From positions 186,001 to 250,000 of the forward strand of contig NZ_QGGR01000012.1 in the NCBI RefSeq assembly GCF_003148685.1: a DNA stretch of 64,000 bases. Reading direction: 5' to 3'. Source of the stretch: Actinoplanes xinjiangensis. Lineage in GTDB: Bacteria > Actinomycetota > Actinomycetes > Mycobacteriales > Micromonosporaceae. A program made the translations under genes and the position numbers. The first letter of the stretch is position 1; each line of letters starts with the position of its first letter. The notes beneath the pieces were generated by a model. The model made no database searches. It was not told where the DNA came from and worked only from the letters and a program-made list of their open reading frames with translations. Of the stretch, positions 26,423 through 33,930 are shown piece after piece.

Positions 26423-27961
26423 ATGCTTCGTCTTCTGGGGACCGTCGCCGTCATCCTGCTGGCGCTGACCGCCTGCTCGGTACCGGCCGGCACCGGCTCC
26501 ACATCGGCCGGCCGCACCTTCGTCGTCGCCACCTCCGGCGAACCGGACACGCTCAACCCGATCCTCGGCTACGGCAGCGACGGCGCCTCGCTGATCTTCG
26601 ACGGGCTGGTCGCCCGGGACGCGGGCAACACCCTGGTCCCGGCCCTCGCCGCCGAGCTCCCGGCGGTCTCCGCGGACGGGCGTACCGTCACCGCGAAGCT
26701 GCGCACCGGTGCCACCTTCCACGACGGCCGCCCGCTCACCGCCGCCGACGTGGTCTTCACCTACACCGCGGTGCTCGACCCGGCCGTCGACTCGACCCTC
26801 CGCTCCGACCTGGACATGCTCACCGCCGTCACCGCCCCCGACCCGTCCACCGTGGTCTTCACCCTGAAATACGCCTACGCCCCGTTCCTGCAACGGCTCA
26901 CCCTGGGCATCGTCCCGGCCGCGGCCCTGCGCGACCAGGACGTCAACCGGGCCGCCTTCAACCGCGCGCCGATCGGCACCGGGCCGTACCGGGTCACCTC
27001 CTGGACCCCCGGCGACCGGCTCGTCCTCGCCGCCAACGAGTCCTGGTGGGGTGGGCGGCCGGCCAACAGCGGCGTGATCGTCGCGTTCGTCGCCGACGAC
27101 AACGGCCGCGCCCAACGGGCCCGGGCCGGCGAGTTCGACGCCGTCGAGCTGGCACCCAGGCTGGCCACCGCGTTCCCCGGCTTCTCCGTGCACAAGGTCC
27201 CCACCGCCGACTATCGCGGTGTCATGCTGCCGATGAACCACCCGGTCACCGGGGACGCCGCCATCCGCAGGGCACTCGACGCGGCCGTCGACCGGCAGGC
27301 CATGGTCACCGGCGTGCTCGGCGGAGCCGGCGATCCGGCGTACGGCCCGGTCCCGCCCACCTCGCCGTTCCACGTCACCACCGAACCCGCCCCGGTCGAC
27401 CTCGACGCGGCCGGGTGGATCGCGGGCACCGACGGCATCCGGGTCCGCAACGGGCAGCGCGCCGCGTTCGCCCTGATGTACCCGGCGACCGACAGCCTGC
27501 GCAAGGAACTGGCGCTCGCCGTGACCGCCGACGCCCGCAAGGCCGGCATCGAGATCAGGCCGGAGGGCCTCACCTGGGAGGCGATCGAACCCCGGATGGG
27601 CGACGACGCGCTCATCATGGGCTGGGGCACCCCGTACGACCCGGATTTCCTCTCCTACAAGCTGTTCGGATCGCGCTTCGCCGGGCAGGGCTTCTTCAAC
27701 CCCGGCGGCTACCGGTCGGCGGTCGTCGACCGGGCGCTCCAGGCAGGCCGGGACGACGCCGATCCGGAGAAGCGCAAGGCCGCCTACGCCACCTTCCAGC
27801 GGCAGCTCGCCACCGACGCGCCGTGGGTGTTCCTCACCTACCTCCAGCACACCTACGTGGTGCGCGACGACGTCGCCGGGGTCACCCCGCGCGTGGAGGC
27901 GCACGAGCACGACGTCGCCAACAGCCTCTGGTGGAACATCCACACCTGGACCCGCCGATGA
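26423..27961 (+). CDS. nikA: Nickel/peptide-type ABC transporter substrate-binding lipoprotein
   Basis: 512 aa from ATG 26423; no ribosome site is visible, so a leaderless or very short leader is likely (GTG 26399 would fall inside Nur box 2). Lipobox LALTAC. The mature protein is an SBP_bac_5 (cluster C) binding protein: SGEPDTLNPILGYGSDGASL, TGATFHDGRPLTAADVVFTY, ANESWWGGRP. The C-terminal segment is His-rich (AHEHDVANSLWWNIHTW). Two Nur boxes upstream and the nikABCDE order argue for nickel rather than peptides. The four following genes overlap it end to start. Confidence 0.85.
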   Translation: MLRLLGTVAVILLALTACSVPAGTGSTSAGRTFVVATSGEPDTLNPILGYGSDGASLIFDGLVARDAGNTLVPALAAELPAVSADGRTVTAKLRTGATFHDGRPLTAADVVFTYTAVLDPAVDSTLRSDLDMLTAVTAPDPSTVVFTLKYAYAPFLQRLTLGIVPAAALRDQDVNRAAFNRAPIGTGPYRVTSWTPGDRLVLAANESWWGGRPANSGVIVAFVADDNGRAQRARAGEFDAVELAPRLATAFPGFSVHKVPTADYRGVMLPMNHPVTGDAAIRRALDAAVDRQAMVTGVLGGAGDPAYGPVPPTSPFHVTTEPAPVDLDAAGWIAGTDGIRVRNGQRAAFALMYPATDSLRKELALAVTADARKAGIEIRPEGLTWEAIEPRMGDDALIMGWGTPYDPDFLSYKLFGSRFAGQGFFNPGGYRSAVVDRALQAGRDDADPEKRKAAYATFQRQLATDAPWVFLTYLQHTYVVRDDVAGVTPRVEAHEHDVANSLWWNIHTWTRR

Positions 27962-28923
27962 TCCGGGTGGTCCGCCGGCGCCTCGCCGTCGCCGTGCCGG
28001 TCCTGTTCGCCACCAGCATCGGCATGTTCCTGCTCGGCGCGGCCTCCCCGATCGACCCGGCCATGCAGTACGCCGGCGCGGCCGCGTTCAGCATGAGCGA
28101 GGAGAACCTCCAGCAGATCCGCGACAACTGGGGCGTCGACGACCCGCTGCCCGTGCAGTACCTGCGGTGGCTCGGCAACCTGGTGCAGGGCGACCTGGGC
28201 TGGTCCACGTCCCGGCATCAGGCGGTCACCGAGGTGATCGCCGACCGGGCCGGATGGACACTGCTGCTGATCGGGATCACCCTCGCCGTGGTCCTGACCG
28301 GCAGCCTGCTGGCCGGCACCCTCGCCGCCCACCGGCGCGGCGGGCTCTTCGACCGTGGGGTACGGGCGGCCGCGTACGCCGTCGAGTCGATGCCGGTGTT
28401 CTGGCTGGCGCTCGGCGCGATCGCCGTGTTCGCGCTGGCGCTCGGCTGGTTCCCGGCCGGTGGCCTGACCGGCGTCCGCGCCACCTCGACGTCGTTCCCC
28501 GACGTCGCCCACCACCTGGTGCTGCCGGTGACCGTGCTGGCGATCTCCCAGGCCCCGTGGTTCGTGCTGTTCGTCCGCGACGCGGTCGCCGAGAGCCTGC
28601 GCGAGGACCACGTGCTCGCCGCCCGCGCCCGCGGCCTGGCCGGGCGGACCGTCCTGTTCGGGCACGCGCTGCGGACCGCGCTGCTGCCGTTCCTCACCCT
28701 GGTCGGCACCCACCTGCCCGAACTCGTCGGCGGCTCGGTGCTCGTCGAGACGGTGTTCTCCCTGCCCGGCCTCGGGGCGGTCAGCGTGCAGGCGGCACTC
28801 GGCGGCGACTTCCCGCTGCTGGCCGCGATCACCCTGGTCACCACGGCGGTGGTGCTGACCGCCAACCTGCTCACCGACCTGGCCTACACGGCCGCCGACC
28901 CCCGGGTGCGCATCGATGGCTGA
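27958..28923 (+). CDS. nikB: Nickel ABC transporter permease NikB-like
   Basis: 321 aa from ATG 27958, overlapping nikA by ATGA. Oligopeptide/nickel-type permease 1: N-terminal TM, external loop with NWGVDDPLPVQYLRWLGNLV, then five helices and the coupling EAA-type loop LAARARGLAGRTVLFGHALR. It spans the inner membrane and pairs with the next gene. Confidence 0.85.
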   Translation: MIRVVRRRLAVAVPVLFATSIGMFLLGAASPIDPAMQYAGAAAFSMSEENLQQIRDNWGVDDPLPVQYLRWLGNLVQGDLGWSTSRHQAVTEVIADRAGWTLLLIGITLAVVLTGSLLAGTLAAHRRGGLFDRGVRAAAYAVESMPVFWLALGAIAVFALALGWFPAGGLTGVRATSTSFPDVAHHLVLPVTVLAISQAPWFVLFVRDAVAESLREDHVLAARARGLAGRTVLFGHALRTALLPFLTLVGTHLPELVGGSVLVETVFSLPGLGAVSVQAALGGDFPLLAAITLVTTAVVLTANLLTDLAYTAADPRVRIDG

Positions 28924-29797
28924 GACTGCGGTGACGACGACGACACCGGGCCGGGCCGGCCTGTTCCGGCGGCCCCGGTTCCGGGCCGGTACCCCGGTCG
29001 CCGCCCTGGTCCTCGGCGTCGCCGTCGGCGCGGCGCTTCTCGTACCGATGATCGCCCCACTGGACCAGAGTGCCGTCGCGCTCGGCCGGGCCGCCCTGCC
29101 GCCGTCCCTCCCGCATCCCGGCGGCACCGACGACCTGGGCCGCGACGTGCTGCACCGCAGCATCTACGGACTACGCGTGTCACTGCTGGTGGGCGTGGTC
29201 GCGGCCCTCGCCGCCACCGTGATCGGCGGTGTCGTCGGCAGCCTGGCCGGCCTGCTCGGCGGCTGGGTCGACCGGGTTCTGATGCGTGTCGTCGACACCA
29301 TCTCCGCGCTGCCGCACCTGCTCCTGGGCATCTTCATCGTGGCGATGCTGCGGCCGGGCCTGGGCGCGGTGATCCTGTCGATCGGCCTGACCCACTGGCT
29401 GTCCACCGCCCGAATCGTCCGGTCGGAGCTGCTGTCGCTGCGCACCCGCCCCTTCATCGACGCCGCGATCGCCGGGGGAGCGGGCCGGACCCGCGTCCTC
29501 ACCCGGCACCTGCTCCCGCACGTCCTGCCGAAGATCGCCCTGGCCACCACCCTGATGATCCCGCACGCGGTCTGGCACGAGACGTCACTGAGCTTCCTCG
29601 GTCTCGGCCTGCCGCCGCACCTGGCCTCCCTCGGCAACATGATCAATGACGGTCAGCGCTCGCTGCTGACCGGAGCCTGGTGGGCGAGCATCGTCCCCGG
29701 CGCCGTCATCGTCGTCGTCACCCTCGCCATCGCGGCCCTCGCCGCCCGCGGGCGCGACCATCTCGACCCCCGGGTCCGTGCGGAGCTCAACCTGTGA
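28916..29797 (+). CDS. nikC: Nickel ABC transporter permease NikC-like
   Basis: 293 aa from ATG 28916, overlapping nikB by 8 nt. Permease 2 of the family: HPGGTDDLGRDVLHRSIYGL (the GTDxxGRD motif), six membrane helices and the coupling loop AIAGGAGRTRVLTRHLLPHV. Overlaps nikD by GTGA. Confidence 0.85.
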   Translation: MAETAVTTTTPGRAGLFRRPRFRAGTPVAALVLGVAVGAALLVPMIAPLDQSAVALGRAALPPSLPHPGGTDDLGRDVLHRSIYGLRVSLLVGVVAALAATVIGGVVGSLAGLLGGWVDRVLMRVVDTISALPHLLLGIFIVAMLRPGLGAVILSIGLTHWLSTARIVRSELLSLRTRPFIDAAIAGGAGRTRVLTRHLLPHVLPKIALATTLMIPHAVWHETSLSFLGLGLPPHLASLGNMINDGQRSLLTGAWWASIVPGAVIVVVTLAIAALAARGRDHLDPRVRAELNL

Positions 29798-30735
29798 ACC
29801 CCCTCCTGACCGTCTCCGGTCTCACCGTCCGCTTCCAGCTCCGCGATGCGGTGGTCGCCGCGGTGACCGGCCTCGATCTGACGGTACGCCCGGGCGAGCT
29901 GCTGGCCGTCGTCGGCGAATCCGGCTGCGGCAAGTCCGTGCTGGCCCACGCCCTGCTGGGGCTGCTCCCCGCCAACGCCGCGGTATCCGGCAAGGCCCTG
30001 CTGACCCGTGCCGTGGGCCCACCGGGGCCGGTCGATCTGCTCGCCTGCGGGGAGAAGACCCTCGCCCGCGAGATCCGGGGGCGGCGGATCGGGCTCATCC
30101 CGCAGAGCCCGGCCACGGCGCTCACCGTCGTCCGGCGCGGGCGGCGGCTGCTCGCCGAGACGCTCCGGGCGCACCGCCGCGACCCGGGGCTGGCCGACCA
30201 GGTGGCGCGGGAGGCCGGGCTCGACCCGGCGGACCTGGAGCGATACCCGTTCGAGCTGTCCGGCGGCATGGCCCAGCGGCTGGCCACGGCACTCGCGCTG
30301 GCCGGTGAGCCGCCGCTGCTGATCGCCGACGAACCGACCGGCGGACTCGACCGGCCGCTCGTCGACCACACCCTCGACCTGCTGCGGCGCCGGTGCGACG
30401 ACGGCGCCGCCGTCCTGCTGATCACCCATGACCTGGCCGCGGCGGAACGCGTCGCCGACACCGTCGCCGTCATGTACGCCGGGCGGATCGTCGAGCACCG
30501 GCCGGCGCGGGAACTGTTCTCGGCGCCGGCTCACCCGTACAGCCGCGGGTTGCTCGACGCCCTGCCGGACCGGGAGTTCCGGGCCGTCGCCGGCCATCCG
30601 CCGATGCTGACCGCGCTGCCGCGGGGATGCGCGTTCGCGGCACGCTGCGACCGCGTCAGCGGCGCGTGCGCGATCCAGCCGGCCGGGCCGGTCGCCTGCC
30701 ACCACCCGCTCACCACCGCGGAGGCACCCGCATGA
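29794..30735 (+). CDS. nikD: Nickel ABC transporter ATPase NikD-like
   Basis: 313 aa from GTG 29794. Walker A GESGCGKSV, Q-loop IPQSPATAL, signature ELSGGMAQR, Walker B LLIADEPTGGLD, switch His LLITHDLA. The C-terminal oligopeptide-type tail has four Cys (GCAFAARCDRVSGACAIQ and VACHH), the usual Cys cluster of this branch. Inner face of the membrane. Confidence 0.85.
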   Translation: MNPLLTVSGLTVRFQLRDAVVAAVTGLDLTVRPGELLAVVGESGCGKSVLAHALLGLLPANAAVSGKALLTRAVGPPGPVDLLACGEKTLAREIRGRRIGLIPQSPATALTVVRRGRRLLAETLRAHRRDPGLADQVAREAGLDPADLERYPFELSGGMAQRLATALALAGEPPLLIADEPTGGLDRPLVDHTLDLLRRRCDDGAAVLLITHDLAAAERVADTVAVMYAGRIVEHRPARELFSAPAHPYSRGLLDALPDREFRAVAGHPPMLTALPRGCAFAARCDRVSGACAIQPAGPVACHHPLTTAEAPA

Positions 30736-31379
30736 GCCTCGTCGCCGACGGCGTCAGCGCCGGATACCACGGCCGCCGGGTCCTCACCGATGCATCCCTG
30801 ACGATCGGGGCAGGCGAGACGGTCGGCCTTCGCGGTCCCTCCGGCAGCGGCAAATCCACTCTGGTACGGGTTCTCGCGCTCCTGCACGCCCCCGACGCCG
30901 GGCACGTCACCCTGGACGGCGAACGGATCGCCGGCGTGCGCCACCGGGTGCCCGCGTCCGTGCGTACCCGGATCGGTGTCCTGTTCCAGAGCCCGCGCGC
31001 CGCGAGCGACCCGCGCCTGACGCTCGCCGACCTGATCGCCGAACCGTTGCGCGCGGTCCGGCATCCGCGGGAGCGGATCGCCGGACGTGTCGCCGAGCTC
31101 GCCGACCGGGCCGGACTGACCGCCGACCTGCTGGTCCGCCGCCCGCACGCGGTCAGCGACGGTCAGCTGCAACGCGCCTGCCTGGCCCGCGCTCTGGTGC
31201 ACCGTCCCCGCTACCTGCTGTGCGACGAGGCCACCACCATGCTCGACGCCTCCACACAGGCCCTGGTCGCGGCGGTGATCACCGCTGAGCAGCAGGCCAC
31301 CGGCATGGGCGTCCTCGTCGTCTCGCACGACCCGGCCCTGCTGTCCCGCTGGGCCGACCGGGTCACTGAAGTTCGGTGA
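30732..31379 (+). CDS. nikE: Nickel ABC transporter ATPase NikE-like
   Basis: 215 aa from ATG 30732, overlapping nikD by ATGA. Walker A GPSGSGKST, Walker B LLCDEATTMLD, switch His VVSHDPA. The signature reads AVSDGQLQR, with Asp in place of the first Gly of LSGGQ. It lacks the C-terminal extension of NikD, as short second ATPases do. The 3' end overlaps the converging HExxH gene by 17 nt. Confidence 0.85.
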   Translation: MSLVADGVSAGYHGRRVLTDASLTIGAGETVGLRGPSGSGKSTLVRVLALLHAPDAGHVTLDGERIAGVRHRVPASVRTRIGVLFQSPRAASDPRLTLADLIAEPLRAVRHPRERIAGRVAELADRAGLTADLLVRRPHAVSDGQLQRACLARALVHRPRYLLCDEATTMLDASTQALVAAVITAEQQATGMGVLVVSHDPALLSRWADRVTEVR

Positions 31380-32058
31380 ACGTCTTCCCGGCCCGCAGGT
31401 CGCCGATCATGGTGAGGATGCCGGGTGGGCCGCCGTGCTCGTCCAGCCAGTGGCTGACCACGCACGCCGCCAGCAGGTATTTGTGGTCCGACCCGACGGC
31501 GCCGAAGGTCGCCCAGTCCGCGCCGGTGATCGCCGTCGCCTCCGCGTAGGGGACCCGGCAGCGGTCACCGCCGGCCGGGTTGAGGTAGCGGGCGTCCTCG
31601 GAGATCAGCACGGCGAGACCCTCGTCGAACCAGTCCGGCACCGACTCGGACGCCGAACCGAGCCGCTTGTGCAGCTCGATGTGCGCCAGCTCGTGCGTCG
31701 CGATCGTCTCGTTCGCCCCGTCGGGGGACAGCCGCAGCGCCCACCGGCCGAACGCCTGCCCCTTCTCGCCGCCCCCGCCGATGCTCCGGTAACACTCCGG
31801 CGTGGCGCAGATCAGCACCCGGGCGTCGGAGGTCCGCCCGCCGTAGAAGTCACTGATCCGCTGCTCCGCCGCGGTCACGATCCGGTGATAGGCCTCGTCG
31901 TCGCGCTCGGCGTAGACGCCGTCACCCAGGCTCGACAGGCCGTAGCATTGCGGGCAGGCGATCGCCGCGATCGACGGGGCGGCCACCGCGGTCGCGCCGA
32001 TCGCGAGGCCGAGCAGGCCGGCCACCACCCCGGTGATGATCCAGCGACGCTTGGGCAT
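31363..32058 (-). CDS. Membrane-anchored HExxH protein (gluzincin-like peptidase)
   Basis: 231 aa from ATG 32058 (MPKRRWIITGVVAGLLGLAI); longer starts add untypical text. One N-terminal membrane helix (residues 6-28) or uncleaved signal, then ACPQCYG and an outside domain. THELAHIELHKR carries the HExxH zinc motif and DWFDEGLAV supplies the likely third Glu ligand, as in peptidase_MA-like proteins. Four Cys in the outside domain (CPQC, ICATPEC) may form disulphides. Substrate unknown. Its end overlaps nikE antisense. Confidence 0.75.
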   Translation of the reverse strand: MPKRRWIITGVVAGLLGLAIGATAVAAPSIAAIACPQCYGLSSLGDGVYAERDDEAYHRIVTAAEQRISDFYGGRTSDARVLICATPECYRSIGGGGEKGQAFGRWALRLSPDGANETIATHELAHIELHKRLGSASESVPDWFDEGLAVLISEDARYLNPAGGDRCRVPYAEATAITGADWATFGAVGSDHKYLLAACVVSHWLDEHGGPPGILTMIGDLRAGKTFTELQ

Positions 32059-32189
32059 GCGGCCGAGAATAGCCCCCCTCGCCTTCGGGGGCGGACCTGT
32101 CGGGTGATTCGCCGAACGCGACCCGGGTGGCCCATCGACAGGTGAACCGCGAGCCTCCACTATGGCCTGAAGATCGGCTAGGGGAGAAG

Positions 32190-33347
32190 ATGACGACATA
32201 CGATGTGATCGTGGTGGGGGCGCGTGTCGCGGGGTCCCCGCTGGCCGCGCTGCTGGCCGGCCGCGGATACCGGACTCTGCTGGTGGACCGCGACACGTTC
32301 CCCAGTGACACGGTGTCGACCCACGTGCTGCACCCGCCGGGTGTCGCCGCGCTCCGCCGGTGGGGTGTCCTCGATCAGGTCGTCGCGACCGGTGTTCCGC
32401 CGATCGGCCGCTACACCACGGACTTCGGTCCGGTCACCGTCGCCGGTGCTCCCGGGACACCGGACAACCCCTACGCGTACGCGCCCCGCCGCATCCTCCT
32501 CGACAAGATCCTCCTGGACGCGGCCGCGGCCGCCGGCGCCGAGATCCGCGAGGGGTACACGGTCGAGGAGCTGCTCTTCGACGACGACGGCCGGGTCACC
32601 GGCATCCGCGGCCTCGACGGGACGGTCGCGCACGCCCGCATCGTCGTCGGCGCCGACGGACGTAACTCGGTGGTCGCGAAGGCGGTGAACGCGCCCGCCT
32701 ACGAGGACCGGCCGCCGCTCACCGTGGGCTACTACGCGTACTTCAGCAACCTGCCGACCGACGGGACGTTCGAGGCGTACAGTCGCCCCGGGCGCGGCTG
32801 GGCGGTGTGCCCCACCAACGACGACCTGACGATGGTCATCGGCGGCTGGCCGCACGCCGAGCTGGCCGAGCACCGCAACGACATCGACGGCACGTTCGCC
32901 GCCATGTTCGCGTCGGCCCCGGTCTGGGCGGACCGCTTCCGTGACGCCAAGCAGGAGACCCGCTGGGTGGGCGCGTCGGTGCACAACTACTTCCGGGTGC
33001 CGCACGGTCCCGGCTGGGCGCTGGTCGGCGACGCCGGTTACTCCCGCGACTACATCACCGCGCAGGGCATCACCGACGCGTTCCTCGACGCCGAGCTCCT
33101 CGCCGACGCCATCGCCGACGACGACCTGCCCGGCTACCAGGCCCGGCGTGACGCCCGGGCGATGCCGTTCTACCAGATGACCCTGGGCATCGCGTCGCTC
33201 CAGCCGCCGGACGAGCAGATGGTCCAGCTGGTCACCGCGATCGCCGGCGACCCGGCGAAGATGGACGCCTTCATCCGCCTCAACTCCGGCGTGACGTCCC
33301 CGGCCGAGTTCTTCGCCCCGGAGAACCTGGGCCGCCTCTTCGCCTGA
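32190..33347 (+). CDS. FAD-dependent oxidoreductase (geranylgeranyl reductase/PHBH-like)
   Basis: 385 aa from ATG 32190 (GGGGAGAAG upstream). Rossmann motif VIVVGARVAGSPLAALLAGR (GxGxxG variant with Ala), middle motif VVGADGRNSVV, and the FAD-binding ALVGDAGYSRDYITAQG motif. Typical single-component flavin monooxygenase or reductase. Substrate unknown; no pathway genes next to it. Confidence 0.85.
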   Translation: MTTYDVIVVGARVAGSPLAALLAGRGYRTLLVDRDTFPSDTVSTHVLHPPGVAALRRWGVLDQVVATGVPPIGRYTTDFGPVTVAGAPGTPDNPYAYAPRRILLDKILLDAAAAAGAEIREGYTVEELLFDDDGRVTGIRGLDGTVAHARIVVGADGRNSVVAKAVNAPAYEDRPPLTVGYYAYFSNLPTDGTFEAYSRPGRGWAVCPTNDDLTMVIGGWPHAELAEHRNDIDGTFAAMFASAPVWADRFRDAKQETRWVGASVHNYFRVPHGPGWALVGDAGYSRDYITAQGITDAFLDAELLADAIADDDLPGYQARRDARAMPFYQMTLGIASLQPPDEQMVQLVTAIAGDPAKMDAFIRLNSGVTSPAEFFAPENLGRLFA

Positions 33348-33486
33348 CCCCCGGCCTCGTCGATCCTGTGGATCCGCGTCACGCCGTCGTCGCGTGGATC
33401 CGCAGGACCGGCACCGGAGGGGGTGGGCGGTGTGGGACGGCGAGCCGGCCCGCTCCCGGCCCGCTCCCGGCCCGCTCCCGGCTCGG

Positions 33487-33858
33487 TCAGGCCGGGGAGA
33501 GCTGGGCGGCCACGATCCGCCAGCCGGCGCCCTCGTCGTAGGCCCATGTGCGCGCATATCGGAGCCGGGCCGCGAACGGCTCGCCGTTGAACGTGCCGGC
33601 CACCGCGCAGAGGGCGAACGTCGCACCGGTCGACCCGGCGACGAGCACCTCGAGGTCCTCCTCGACCAGGGTGTCGATCTTCGAGCTGCCGGACCGGTAC
33701 GCGTCCAGGTCGTCCTCCTTGCGGAATCGGGTCCCGTCCGGCCCGATCGCGATCAGGCGGTCGTCGAGCAGTGCGTCCAGCACGCCCACGTCGCCGTCGC
33801 GCTGTGCCTGTTGCAGGCGGTGCTCGGCGTCGAGCAACCCGGCCTCGGTAGCGCTCAC
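33487..33858 (-). CDS. DUF4440/SnoaL-like protein
   Basis: 123 aa from GTG 33858. NTF2-like fold: LLDAEHRLQQAQRDGDVGVL, LLDDRLIAIGPDGTRFRKED and the closing strand TWAYDEGAGWRIVAAQLSP. Such proteins are small cone-shaped enzymes or ligand binders; role unknown. Upstream of its 3' end is an 11-bp tandem repeat (GGCCCGCTCCC three times, 33447-33479). Confidence 0.8.
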   Translation of the reverse strand: MSATEAGLLDAEHRLQQAQRDGDVGVLDALLDDRLIAIGPDGTRFRKEDDLDAYRSGSSKIDTLVEEDLEVLVAGSTGATFALCAVAGTFNGEPFAARLRYARTWAYDEGAGWRIVAAQLSPA

Positions 33859-33930
33859 CGTAGCCTCCGTTCAGGTCGTTTCCGCTGGTCCGATGAGGGC
33901 ACCCTACCGCCCGGAACGCGCTGAAGACGA

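Noticed and set aside
26378..27943. 521-residue minus-strand frame opposite nikA
   Set aside because: Antisense of a clear binding protein with lipobox; no motif on the minus strand.
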